From contig NTMA01000021.1 in the NCBI GenBank assembly GCA_002917075.1, positions 1 through 64,000 on the forward strand: a stretch of DNA of 64,000 nucleotides, given 5' to 3'. Source of the stretch: Hawksworthiomyces lignivorus. Its lineage: Eukaryota > Ascomycota > Sordariomycetes > Ophiostomatales > Ophiostomataceae. The notes below the pieces were generated by a model. The model saw only the letters and a list, made by a program, of their open reading frames with translations, was not told the DNA's origin and made no database searches. The number at the start of each line of letters is the position of its first letter. Within the stretch, counting starts at the first letter, position 1. Below, piece after piece: positions 32,203-43,300 of this stretch. The translations under genes were made by a program, and so were the position numbers.

Positions 32203-33624
32203 ATGTCCGGCCGGCCTCTCCCACGAAGTTGCGGTCTACGTCCCATCGTTCATCCACTTCGCTATCTCGAACCCACCACTTGTACGGTCTGCTCGCGTTC
32301 ATTCTCGACCTCACGGGCATCTTCAGCTGTTCCTTTTTCCTCCAGTATCCGCCCTTTACCCTATAAGCAAGGCAGAGCTTCTCGTAGTATTCAGAACACA
32401 TCCGCATCTCCTCTCTCGTTCCATCAGCTACGCACCATGGCGGCTAATGGATTTACGCAAGTGGTCGTCTCTCTGATGCAGAACTTGTGAGTTTGTGCAA
32501 TTTTATGTTATTCTAATCTTGATTTCTTTTTGTGTCTGTGTGTGCTATGCAATTCGTTTTGCCTTATTCATTTTTTTGTTCTGACGTCGTGCAAGGTATC
32601 CGGAGGCCTATGCCGACAGGTCGTGGGACAATGTCGGCCTCCTGCTGGAGAACTCCGCAACGCCTGAAGGCACTGTGTCGCGCAACCGCGTCCTGCTGAC
32701 CAACGACCTGACACCGGATGTGGTCGAAGAGGCCATCGACTACAACGTGTCGGTCATTGTGTCGTACCGTGGGTGTCTTCCCCCTCACATCTCTCTGCTT
32801 GTCTTTTGCACGTGCTGACCCCTCTCCCTCTCTCCCCCACCACAGACCCCATCATCTTCCGCGGCCTCAAGGCTATCACCTTGAAGGACACGCAGCAGAG
32901 GTCACTGCTGCGGCTGGCGCGGCACAACATTGCCGTGTACTGCCCCCACACGGCGCTGGACGCGGCCGAGGGCGGCATCAACGACTGGCTGGCCGATGCG
33001 GTGGACCGGGCGATGCGGGCGGTGGGCAGGGGCACGAACCAGCACGTGGAGAAGACGGTGGTGAAGCCGGTGGCGGGGCTGGCGGCGGCGGCGGCAGCGG
33101 ACGCGCGCGTGGGCTACGGGCGGCGGGTGTGGACGAGCCCCGGGGTGGACGCGTACGAGCTGGTGCGGGAGGTGGTGCGGCAGCTGGGGCTGGCGCAGCG
33201 GCACGTGCTGGTGGCGCGGCCGCGGGGGCCGGCGGGGAACACCAACCACGCGGCGCGCTCGTGGATCGGGGACCGCGTGTTCGGCGTGGCCGTGTGCGCG
33301 GGCTCGGGCTTCGACGTGGTGCGCGACACGCCCAACATCAACATGATCATCACGGGCGAGGTCAGCCACCACGACGCGCTGCAGGCCACCACGCGCGGCA
33401 TCTGGGTCGTCTGCCTGCTGCACAGCAACTCGGAGCGCCGCTTCCTGGCCGACCGCCTGCGCGCCCAGCTGCAGGACGCCCTCGCCGCCGCCGGCACCCA
33501 CCAGGCCACCGTCCTCGTCAGCGAGCGCGACCGCGACCCCTTTGAGTTCTGGGACATCACCACCTCGCGGCCCCCGTCCCCCGACATCGAGGGCGGCGAC
33601 ACGTCCGGCACCTTCTCCGTCTGA
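32203..33624 (+). CDS. NIF3: NIF3-like (NGG1-interacting factor 3, DUF34) protein
   Basis: Three exons: 32203-32486, 32596-32768 and 32846-33624. Two in-frame starts are plausible. The ATG at 32437 (MAANGFTQVV) gives a 333-residue protein of normal NIF3 length. The ATG at 32203 adds 78 residues rich in Ser, Arg and Pro with RSFSTSRASSA, the look of a mitochondrial presequence, giving 411 residues. Family motifs are AYADRSWDNVGLLLE, VLLTNDLTPDVVEEAI, VSYHPIIFRGLKAIT, IAVYCPHTALDAAEGGINDWL and MIITGEVSHHDALQA. The conserved His and Glu in these motifs form the dinuclear metal site of the family. Yeast Nif3 is found in mitochondria; the biochemical role of the family is not settled. I annotate the longer form and flag the shorter. 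Confidence 0.88.
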
Positions 33625-33697
33625 TTCATCTGATTTTCTCAAGCGTGCAGAGCTGGTCGGACAACGAAAAGGTTCCAAAGAAAAAAAAAATCAAGTA

Positions 33698-33703
33698 AAT
33701 AAA
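33698..33703 (+). terminator. Candidate poly(A) signal for NIF3
   Basis: AATAAA 74 nt after the stop codon within an A-rich stretch. Confidence 0.3.
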
Positions 33704-33857
33704 AAATAATCAAAGCCATAAGACAGTGTATGAAATTATGTAGCTGAGCCATGCATATGCCATTTTATTTCCCACCTTGTTTAACGCCCGCAAAAAAAGA
33801 AAAAAACTTCTTTCTCAGCTTCTATTATCTCTCTTCCTCCCTTTCTCCTCACGTCCT

Positions 33858-34957
33858 TCACTCCTTGCTCTCGTCCTCGCCTCCGCCGCCGCTGTCTGCC
33901 CGCCGCCCAGTCGGGCTCGTTTCGCCCCGCAGCGCCGCATCGCCGTCCGCCAGACACGCGGCGACGTCGGCGCCGCCCAGCCCGCGCGCCTGCCAGACCT
34001 CCAGCAGCTGCCGCGGGCGCTCCCAGGCGGCGGCGGCCTCGTCTTCCCGGCCGGCGCGCACAAGGGCCCGCAGGCGCGCGGGAGTCTCCAGCACGGCGGC
34101 GGCCAGCTGGCGGGTGCGGGCGCGGCTGGCCGCCGCCTGGGCTGCAGCGCTGCCGGGTTCGGGCACGGCCTCGCGCAGGGCGTCGCGCAGGGACTTGGCC
34201 TGGTGGTAGATGTGCGCGATGGCCGGGTCCAGCGTCGACGCCATGGGGTTGAGCGGGTCCATGTTGGCGCGCATCTGTTTCGGGTGGTCAGAGGGAAAAA
34301 AAAAAAAAAAATGCAATACCACCTAGCTCCTGTGCCTGTCCTCACCTTCCGGATCGTCTCCGTCGCCGTGATCAGCCGGCTGTAGTTGTCGTACACGAGG
34401 CCCTTCTTCTCCGCGTCCAGCGCCCGCGTCTCGCCCAGCACCCGCGTGTACACGCGCAGCAGCTCCTCCAGGCTGCTGTTCTGCAGCGTCGCCCGCACAA
34501 ACGCCTCCGCGTCGAACCCGGGCTTGTCCATCTCCGACGGCGGCACCTCCGAGTACGACAAGATGTGATGCTGCTGCTGCTGGTCTCTGCTGTAGTCCGA
34601 CCCGTCCTCAAACGCCTCCGTCACCTCCAGCACCGGCGTGCCGCTGCCGCCGCCGCCGCCCGTCTTTTTCAGGTTGTAGTACTCGCGCAGCGCCGCGCGG
34701 TTTCGCCGTGCCGCGCCCCCCGCCGCCGTCGCCGCTGCTGCACCCCCTGCTGCTGCTGCTGCTGCTGAGCTGCCACTGCCGCCCCCCGCCGACGGCGTGC
34801 CGGTGCCAGATGTGCCCCCCGATGCGGCGTGCGGCTTCGGCGAGCTGGAGACGGACCGGCTGGTCTCGAGGCTAGGCCGGCTGGAGCTGGTGGGCGTGTG
34901 CGAGGAGGACGGCATCCGCCGCATGGGCGGCTCGCGCGGGGAGGCAATTGTCGACAT
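33858..34957 (-). CDS. VPS51: GARP complex subunit Vps51
   Basis: Two exons (34957-34346 and 34274-33858) separated by a 71-nt intron give 342 residues. The ATG at 34957 (MSTIASPREPP) begins a low-complexity Ser/Gly/Ala-rich region with an alanine run. The Vps51 family signature then starts at NRAALREYYNL (about residue 80). FDAEAFVRATLQNSSLEELLRVYTRVLGETRALDAEKKGLVYDNYSRLI follows as a helical core. The junction TIRK|MRANMDPLNPMASTLDPAI restores the conserved continuation. Vps51 links the GARP tether (Vps52, 53, 54) to the SNARE Tlg1 at the trans-Golgi network. The C-terminal half is shorter and more variable than the N-terminal part, as usual in fungi. Confidence 0.85.
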
Positions 34958-37356
34958 GGTGAAATGGCTGTATGACGCACGAGGCAAGAAGAGGGAAACG
35001 AGAGGCCAGCTCGTCGTTTTGGTCGACGTTGTATGCGTTTCCAGGGTACATTGGGAGTTCGCGCGTCGCTGCAGCACAGGCCGTCTTGTGATTCGCTCTG
35101 GAGTGGTCATCACGTGTAGCGTCTAGCCCCGCCGAAAAATAGTACCTGACATCCTCAACCGCATACTTAGCTGCGCTATTACGGGGTAGATCTTAGCTAG
35201 CTTTTGCACCGGTTTTCCTGATGCAATGCCTTTTCTATTCCTGAAATTTCTCTGTTTTCCCCCTGTAAATGGTCTTATAGGTACAAAAAACCACTTGCAA
35301 TAACCACTGAAAAGAAAGCATAATTGTTTCCACAAAAAAAAGTCCTATTTTGGCGCTCAAGGGCATCATTCCCGTATGACCGCTAGAGGTGGCGATATTT
35401 TGGACTTAATAACCGCATGCAAATACAGCGACGCTTCTTGCAGTATCTGTGGTATTATTGCTCTTGATCTTCGAGTTTCATTTTTACTTATTTTCTTGAC
35501 TTTTCATTGCTACAATGTTTCCGCAATGGTGCTCTTACTGCAATGCTGAATCTGTGGCCTTATGAAATTCAATCACGTGCCTCTGTCAGCCTTGTTAGAG
35601 TTTGTATGACTAAGCCATATTGATATGCAAAATAGTACTGCCCTAACTGCAATGCAAATAGGCCATATAACACCTTAACAAGTCTTGGCGCCACCCGCTG
35701 CAGGTAAAAGGTACAGGTACCTCCGCAGCATCCCCCGGCTCTGGGCATCCTCAGCTAAGGGGGGCTTGGCACGAGAAGCCTTCCCCTTTCTGCAAAGCCA
35801 CTTTTCTGCCCCTGATTATCTTCCCACCCTAAGTATTGGGGATTGTGCTCCGTACTACTCTCCTTTTTGTTTCTTGAAATATCACGCTCTATCTCTCTGA
35901 CTTTTAGAATGGCGTTCCGTGGCGGCTGCATTCCTTGAACTCGCGTCTTACTTGCTATCTTCTCGATGCGAGAATTCATCTAACTTGCAGCCCGCCTGCA
36001 GTATATGTTGTTGGCATGTCTAGGCTCCACGGTTGGATGCTATCTCTGCTTTTGGTCAGGTTCAACAATCAAATACCGCAGGCAATTCTCCGTATGTCCT
36101 GTCCTATTTTAAGACTGCGTCACATTTCCCAGCAGCGGGCTGCCCGCCCCCCCAAAAGGACCACTATAAATAAAAAAACAATACAGGGTATAAGATCATC
36201 GTCATCCCGTCCCAACGCAAACGGTGCAGCGGGGGAGGCCTGGACATTCGAGCAGTCGTTTCACTGCGAGAGAACACCGACCTGTGTTGGCTCTTCTTTT
36301 TTTGTCGTTTCTTTTTTCTTCTTTTTCATTTGCTCGTGTTTTTTTGTCTTGGCCTCTTCTTTAGTTTTCTGCATACCTGCTACTATGAAACAAATTGTGT
36401 GATTGAACTCCATCTTTCGTCCTGTCTCGTGGTCCAATTAGCAAGTCTCCAAATTCAGGGACAGGCTGCATGCCCATCGGTGCTGTCGGGCGGCAAAGGT
36501 TGCCGCACTGTACGTACGTGCATAGCTTGTACCTGAATCAGGTACGGCACTGTACGCAGCACAAAGAATAGTGTACAAATTCCGAAGATCGTTACTAGAG
36601 TCCACAAGTGCGGTGAATTATGGAGTACTCGCGCGAGCTCTGCGACTAGGAACCATCCAAACGAAAAAGATCGACATGGTCACTCACTAGCTAGGCCAGA
36701 CATACTTGTTTTTATTCGCGTTTTCCAGGCTTGGCACATGTACATCCTCAGTATTCTCTGTACTCCTTGATACTAAATACACAGTGGCACGCGTACATGT
36801 ACGACGTACTTTTTTCTGCTGAGGTATTTGGCCCCCTGTTCGTGCAGAAAAAGAGCCTGGGTCGACCTTGGACTGGCCCTGGATGTGGTGAGTGTGGATG
36901 AGTGGGGGCTTGAAATCCTGCTGAAAAGTACAGTACTCCATACCTCCTGGCCATACTCCGTAGTGATCCGTACTCGTATACTTTTGTTGGAGGCCCGACG
37001 GGGATGCTGAAATTGCTTCTCCTTGCCCGAGGTTCCAGCTGCGTAATAAGCAAGCATACTTGACTTGGTGCACTGCCATTCGTATTCATTCATTTGTTTG
37101 TTCGTCCGTTCATTCTCTCTTCTTTCTTCTCAACTTCATCCTCAAACTCTTCTCGTTGAGGTCGCTCTTTCTTTGTTTTCCCTTCTTTTTTTACCAAGTC
37201 ACTCTTTTTTTCTTTAATTTTCAATCTTTGGCTTTTCATTGCCGTGCCGCTCTTTTTATCTTTGCTGTGATCGACAAAAACCCGCGTCACACGCGTCTTG
37301 CTTATCTCTCTTGCACGCTCAAACACTCTATCAAACCACCAACCTCTCCGCCCACC
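34958..37356. promoter_or_regulatory. Long intergenic region, VPS51 to GH17 glucanase
   Basis: 2.4 kb between divergent genes. No open frame in it has a recognisable domain. The last 250 bp before the GH17 start are a T/C-rich pyrimidine tract, which marks a strong mould promoter. The unusual length fits a highly regulated cell-wall gene with a long 5' region. Confidence 0.5.
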
Positions 37357-38517
37357 ATGCGTGCCTCGGCCTACCTCGCCGCCAGCGCGCTGGTCGCCGC
37401 CGCCTCCGCCCAGAACTACCTCGGCTTCAGCACTGGCTCTACCAAGATCGACGGCTCGGCCAAGGTGCAGGCCGACTACGAGGCCGAGTTCACGGCCGCA
37501 CAGAAGCTGGTCGGCGCGCCCGGCGTCTTCAACGCCGCCCGCCTGTACACCAACATCCAGGGCGGGTCGACCTCGGACCCAATCGAGGCCTTTGCGGCCG
37601 CCATCGCCACCAACACCAAGCTGCTGCTGGGCATCTGGTGCTCGGGTACGACCACGATCCAGCCGGAGCTGACAGCGCTCAAGGCCGGCCTGGACAAGTA
37701 CGGCCAGAAGCTGGCCGACCTGGTCATCGGCATCTCCATCGGCAGCGAGGACCTGTACCGCAACTCGGTGACGGGCGTGGCCAACAAGGCGGGCATCGGC
37801 GCAAACCCGGACGTGCTGGTCGGCTTCATCGGCGACTACCGCAGCGCCTTCAAGTCGTCGCTGCTCAAGAGTGTGCCCGTGGGCCACGTCGACACGTGGA
37901 ACGTGTTCCCCAACGCGTCCAACAAGGCCGTCGTCGACGCCGTCGACTGGGTCGGCCTCGACGAGTACCCCTACTACCAGAGCGGCCAGGACAACACCAT
38001 TGAGAACGCCGCCAACCTCTTCTCCGCCGCCTACGACGCCGCCAAGGCCGCCGTCGGCGACAAGCCCCTCTGGGTCACCGAGACCGGCTGGCCCTACACC
38101 GGCATGACCTGGGACCAGGGCGTCCCCAGCGTCGCCAACGCAAAGACCTACTGGGACGCCGTCGGCTGCGCCATGCTCTTCAACAAGGTCCCCACCTTCT
38201 GGTACGACCTCGTCGACGACAACGCCGGCAACAATGAGAGCTTCGCCATCACCGACAACCTCAGCCCCAACGCCCGCTGGAACCTGACCTGCCCGGCATC
38301 CACCTCCTCCACCGCCACCGCTACCGCCACTGGCACCAAGGGCACCGCCACCGGCACCCACGCCGCCGCCACCACCACCGCCGGCAGCAAGACCGGCTCC
38401 TCCAGCACCACCTCCGCCACCGGCGCCTCCGCCTCTACCAACGGTGCCGGTGCCGTCCGCGTCGTCTCCCTGGGCGCCCTGGCCGCCGGCCTCGCTGCGT
38501 TCGCCTTCCTGCTGTAG
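37357..38517 (+). CDS. GPI-anchored GH17 endo-beta-1,3-glucanase
   Basis: Single exon, 386 residues. The ATG at 37357 in a CCCACCATG context opens a signal peptide (MRASAYLAASALVAAASA); the frame continues upstream but only through leader DNA. The GH17 barrel holds both catalytic residues: Glu131 in ISIGSEDLYR (acid/base) and Glu242 in WVTETGWPYTG (nucleophile). After the catalytic domain (ends near NARWNLTCP) comes a Thr/Ala/Ser-rich stretch, then a C-terminal hydrophobic tail (VVSLGALAAGLAAFAFLL) preceded by small residues. This is a standard GPI-attachment signal, so the enzyme should sit on the plasma membrane or wall. Relatives such as Aspergillus EglC remodel beta-1,3-glucan. Codon use is very biased to C in the third position, suggesting high expression. 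Confidence 0.95.
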   Translation: MRASAYLAASALVAAASAQNYLGFSTGSTKIDGSAKVQADYEAEFTAAQKLVGAPGVFNAARLYTNIQGGSTSDPIEAFAAAIATNTKLLLGIWCSGTTTIQPELTALKAGLDKYGQKLADLVIGISIGSEDLYRNSVTGVANKAGIGANPDVLVGFIGDYRSAFKSSLLKSVPVGHVDTWNVFPNASNKAVVDAVDWVGLDEYPYYQSGQDNTIENAANLFSAAYDAAKAAVGDKPLWVTETGWPYTGMTWDQGVPSVANAKTYWDAVGCAMLFNKVPTFWYDLVDDNAGNNESFAITDNLSPNARWNLTCPASTSSTATATATGTKGTATGTHAAATTTAGSKTGSSSTTSATGASASTNGAGAVRVVSLGALAAGLAAFAFLL

Positions 38518-39254
38518 ATCTGCTGTGTTTCCTTGGTTTCCCTCGAGGGGGTTTGCTAGGGCTGGTTCTTCGCATGGTCATGTTGTTTTTGGGGTCTCAG
38601 GCCTCTGTTTTTTCTCTCGTACCCACCATAGACAAGACGTCACAAAATTGACAGGTTTTTTTTTCCACATCATCATGTATACCTGAATTTTTCTATAGAC
38701 GGAATGGAATCACACTTTTGGTAATCTGACAGGGCCTACCCTCAAATTGATTTCTACGTGCAGTCCTGCGTGTCTTTCGTGTTACCATTAGAGCCCCATA
38801 TTAGTACCATTTCTAGATTTTCAGAAGCTATGGCAGCAGATCCTGTTAGCTTGAACGCAGAACTAAAAAAGAAAAAAGAAAAGAAAATACGGTCAAATGT
38901 GGAGCATGCTCGTATAGGATGCATGCCTTTCATGGTCCTTTTCTAAATTTACAGCGTCTCATTTCACTAGAATTAAGGAGAGTATAGTGGAGTGGTCTAC
39001 TAAAATTATTGTGGAAAAGGTGGGGTCTAGGCCATAGGGTAGCCTGGGTGCCTGGCTCGCGCTACAAGTGCTTCTAGTACGCGGGTTCAGGTGACTTGGC
39101 GATTCGTTTTGGCGGGGAGAACCACGCTGGCACAGGCTTGTCGACTCAGACCAGCGCGTCACTGTTGCAACGATGAGTTGCACCAAAAGAGACATAGGAT
39201 TGACTGCACTACACATATACGCACTCACGCACGCCTTCCTCCCGCGAACCGGCG
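38518..39254. other. Spacer between GH17 and RMI1 genes
   Basis: GH17 3' UTR and RMI1 promoter. No gene recognised. Confidence 0.5.
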
Positions 39255-40088
39255 ATGAACAAGGTGCTGCAGATCCGCCTGGCGCTGACGGCAGAGCAGC
39301 TGCCGGCGCCGTCGCAGGCGTGGCTGCAGACGCTGGTGGGCCAGCAGCCACCGCAGCAGCAGGCCATCGCCGCGCTCGTGGCCGCCGCCCGCGCGCGCCT
39401 GCTAGCCGCCGACCTCACGACCCCGGGCCTCCTGGACCCGGCCGCCCTGTCCGGGCTGACCTTCCCACCGGAGCTAGCAGGTGGTGGCAGCGGCAGCGGG
39501 GCGAACAGCTCTGCTTCGCCCACCGCCGCCGCCGTGCAGGAGGTGCGGCTCCCGCACGACGTCGTCGTCCAGGTCCTCGACATGGAGAACCTGGCGCAGA
39601 GCCGCTGGCAGCAGGTGCAAGACCTCGAGGCCATTGAGCGCGGCGAGCAGAAGCGCGGCCGCGCCATCGTGCGGCTGCCCGTGGGTGGCTCTGGGGACGG
39701 CGACGGCAGCGACGACGAGGGGAGTGGCGGTGGCGGCGGCGGAAGCAGCAGCAGCAGAGCGTCAGGAGCTGCCGGCGCCGCTACGGCGGCTGCGGCCGCA
39801 CAGCCACCGTCGGCCGGCGCCAATGCGACCCACCGCCTGGTCCTGCAGGACGCGCGGGGCGCCGCGCTCTTCGGCCTCGAGCTGGTCCGCATCCCCCGCA
39901 TCGGCGTCGGCCGCCTCAGCATCGGCGAGAAGCTGCTGCTCCGCGCCGGCACCGTCGTCGCCCGCGGCCTGGTCCTGCTCGAGCCTGCCGGCGTAAAGTT
40001 CCTCGGTGGCCGCGTCGAGCCCCTGCACAAGGCCTGGGTCGACGGCCGCCTCGCCCGCCTGCGCGCGGCCGCGCAGGCCACGCAGTGA
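39255..40088 (+). CDS. RMI1: RecQ-mediated genome instability protein 1 (Rmi1), OB-fold domain
   Basis: Single exon, 277 residues. The N-terminus contains a helical segment (QAWLQTLV). An OB-fold follows with LPHDVVVQVLDMENLAQSRWQQVQDLEAIERGEQ (the conserved region after the DUF1767 part) and, after an insertion, HRLVLQDARGAALFGLELVRIPRIGVGRLSIGEKLLL. The OB-fold is split by about 60 Gly/Ser/Ala-rich residues (near 150-200). The end is LRAGTVVARGLVLLEPAGVKFLGG. Rmi1 stabilises topoisomerase III and works with the RecQ helicase Sgs1 to dissolve double Holliday junctions in the nucleus. It is convergent with SKI3, with 277 bp between stops. Confidence 0.9.
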   Translation: MNKVLQIRLALTAEQLPAPSQAWLQTLVGQQPPQQQAIAALVAAARARLLAADLTTPGLLDPAALSGLTFPPELAGGGSGSGANSSASPTAAAVQEVRLPHDVVVQVLDMENLAQSRWQQVQDLEAIERGEQKRGRAIVRLPVGGSGDGDGSDDEGSGGGGGGSSSSRASGAAGAATAAAAAQPPSAGANATHRLVLQDARGAALFGLELVRIPRIGVGRLSIGEKLLLRAGTVVARGLVLLEPAGVKFLGGRVEPLHKAWVDGRLARLRAAAQATQ

Positions 40089-40365
40089 CTAGAGGGAGGA
40101 GACGTTGGAAAGAAACCAAAAAATAGAGACATGGACAATGGCAAGTCACACGACACGGAGAAGCCCGCAAGGTGTTGGCGTGGTGCACTTTATGTGAACG
40201 AAATGTATGATACCCTGAATACGCTATAATGCTGCTTATTTCTTTTTCCTTTTTTGTCGTTCTCCCTCCGTGAAACCGTCCTGTTTCCAGCATCATGATA
40301 TCCCAGATCACGCTCCTGTACCCTTATGATCCACTGATGCGGCGAACTCCTAACCTGACAAGAAC

Positions 40366-43300
40366 CTATCCCGAAACCGCCTCTGCCAGCGCCTGCCAGC
40401 CGTCCCGGAGCCACGGTGCCGCGAAGATGGCGACCTGCGCGTCGGCCGGGCGTCTCGTTCCCACGCAGGCCCGCGCGAGGTCCTCGGGCCCCAGCTCGCC
40501 CCGCGGCGGGAGGAGGTTGAGCGTCAGCCGCAGGGCCATGTCACTTGCAAAGTCGTACTCGTCGTCGACGTTGTCGTCGTCGTCGTCCGCGGCATCCTCG
40601 TCTGGGCTCTGGGCCAGGTTCGCCCATCCGTGCGGCAGGTAGGGCCGCAGCATAATGTCGCGCTGCGCCTGGCTGCGGCTGCTGCTGCTGCCAGCCGGGC
40701 CAATACCGTCCTCCGCCGAGCCGGCCAGTGCGTGCAGGATCTGACCGATCTGGGCCTGGCCGGCGGCGGTGACGCCCGCGCTGTCGCGGGCCTGCAGGTC
40801 GCGCAGCTCGGCGACGACGGCCTCGGCGCTCTCGTCGTCGCTGCTGAGCAGCGCGATGGCACCCAGCAGCAGGATCGCCTGCACGTGGTCCGGGTGCGCC
40901 TCAATCACCGCAAACAGCTCGTCCTGCGCGCGCTGCCGCGCGTCCTCGCCGCCCGTCGCCCACAGCACCTGCGCCAGCAGGCACACGGCATCGGGGTTTT
41001 TTGCCGTCTTGTCCGCGTCGCCGTCGTCGTCGTCAGCGGCGCCGCTGCCCACGACCGCCTCCAGGTCGGCCAGCGCGCCGTCAAAGTCCTCGCTGAAGAA
41101 CCGCGCCAGGCCCCCCGCCAGGTGCGCCGACAGCTCCACGCGGCCGCGCGCCGCCGCCGACAGCTCGCCGCCGTCGCCCACCAGCTGCAGCGCCATCTCG
41201 GCGCAGTCAATGGCCTCCTCGTACGCCCCCAGCGCCACGTAGGCGCGCGCCAGGTCCGATTTGGCCACGGCGACCTGCTTCAGCGACTCGACCGACTCGG
41301 TCTTCTCAAACTCGGCCTCGAGCACCGCGCACACCTCTTCCAGGATCTTGGCCGTGCCCTCGGCGTCGTGGATGCGCTCGCGGAACAGCGCAAACAGGTG
41401 CGCGTACGGCAGCTCCTGCGGCCGCAGCCGTTGCACCTGCTCAAGCCCGATCAGCGGCCGCGCCAGGTCTGTCGACGCCGCCACCGCCGCCGCATCGACC
41501 ACCTCGTCCGACACGAGGTGGTCAAAGACGGAGATGGCGTACTGCTGCCGCGCGGCCAGCGACGACGCGTCCGACAGGTCCATCGAGTGCATAAACAGGC
41601 TGCGCGCCTCGGCCGCCTCGCCAAACTGCAGAGCCACAAAGCCCTGGCCCAGCCAGCTCGGCGCGTAGTCCGGGTCGCTCGACTGCCCCTCGGCAAATGC
41701 CTTGTTGGCGAGCTCGACGTCGTCGTGCAACAGTGCCAGCGTGCCCAGGTTGGCCCACACCGGCGCCTTGCCGCGGCCCAGATAGAGGCTCCGCGCAAAG
41801 GCGTGCTGCGAAATGGGCGGGTGGACGGCGCTCGTCGCCACGCCGAGTGCGTTCCAGAACTTGCGGTTGCCCGCCTCAAGCTCGATCGCCCTCTTGAAGC
41901 AGCGGATCGCCGTGCGCAGGTAGCCGTTCAGGCTCTCGCGGAGGTCGGCCGGCAGACATGTGTGCGCACGATACTCTGCCCAGCCCAGGTTGTAGTGGGC
42001 GACGGCCAGCATGTGCATATCGTCGCGGGGGGTGACGTGCAGCGCCCGCTTGTACGCCAGGATCGTCGCATGCAGGCAGCGGGTGAGATCGACGCCCACC
42101 TTTTCCTCGTCTGCAAAGATGCCTTTCGCCAGAACCACCCCGGTTCCCACGCGGTCAATCTCCTCCAGGAATTTGTACGCAGCATGCTCTCCCTCGCCGT
42201 CACTAGCATCCTTCTCTTCTGCCTCGCTCCCGAGGGTGATCAGCGACGCCGCCAAGGAGGCCGGGAACGCCGTCACCTTCCCCTGCACGGTGGAGAAGAC
42301 GGCACAGGCGCTGGCGACCGCCGTCCAGAAGCCAAATGTGGTCTCTGCAGTCGCGCGCGGCACTTTGGCGGCAAACGCAAGCGTGTCGGTCGCCTTGCTG
42401 ACGGCCTCGCTGAAGAGGCCGATCTTGATGCAGCCCTCTGCGCTCTCCACCATGGCGTGCATCAGAGCAATCAGTACGCCTTCCTCGCTAGGCCGCTCGG
42501 CGAGAATCGACTCGTACAGCGCAATCGCCTTGTCGTGTTCGCCCACGCCACGGTACACATTTCCGAGAAGGTAGTCGGTGAACCACTTCTCGTAGCCTTC
42601 GTCGAGCCCCTGCTCTTCCTCGATCCTCCGCGCCTGGTCGATGGCCCGGACGGCCGAGTAGTGCATCCGCGCCCGGAGGTACGTCTCGGCCAGGGCGACA
42701 AAGGAGTGATAGTCACCTTGCGACATACGCGTGGCCATCCGAAATGACATCATGGCCTTGTTGTACTCCTTCTTGTGCAGCTGGGCCGTGCCGAGGGCGG
42801 CAAACGGCCAGCTGTGCGGCTTCTTCTTGGAGCCCCACGGCGGCGTCGCCTGGCCCGAGTCGACGACCCGCTGGGCGACGAGCTCGATGCTGTCCCAGTC
42901 CCGCTTGTCCGCAAAGGTCTGCACTAGCCGCCGGCCGGCCTCTAGCTCCGCGGCAGACAGCTCGATCGCCTTCATGAAGCACTTGAATGCCCTCTTACGA
43001 TCTTTTCCATAGTCGGCATAGAACACGCCGAGACTGGTATAAGCTGGCGCCAGATTCAGGTCGTTCTTCAACGCATTTAAAAAGTGTCTGTAGGCCTGGG
43101 TGCGATCTCTCCTTGCCGCCTTGGATGGATCCAGCTCCCAGAGGCAGACGCCCAGGCGGTACTGCGTCAGAGCAAGGAGCTTCTGCGCAGTCTGTGACTG
43201 TCTTGTCCCATTTCCGTGCGCCTGCTTTGAAAGCAAGGGGATGCAGGCTTCGAATTCGTCTTTGGCATGCGCGTATTCTCCCCGCAGCGTACGAACCCAT

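Noticed and set aside
34372..34980. Arg/Ser-rich frames overlapping VPS51
   Set aside because: Out-of-frame readings of the GC-rich, CTG-repeat-containing N-terminal exon.
37090..38361. 423-codon antisense open frame over the GH17 gene
   Set aside because: Caused by strong third-position C bias of the real gene; product is Gly/Val-rich low complexity.
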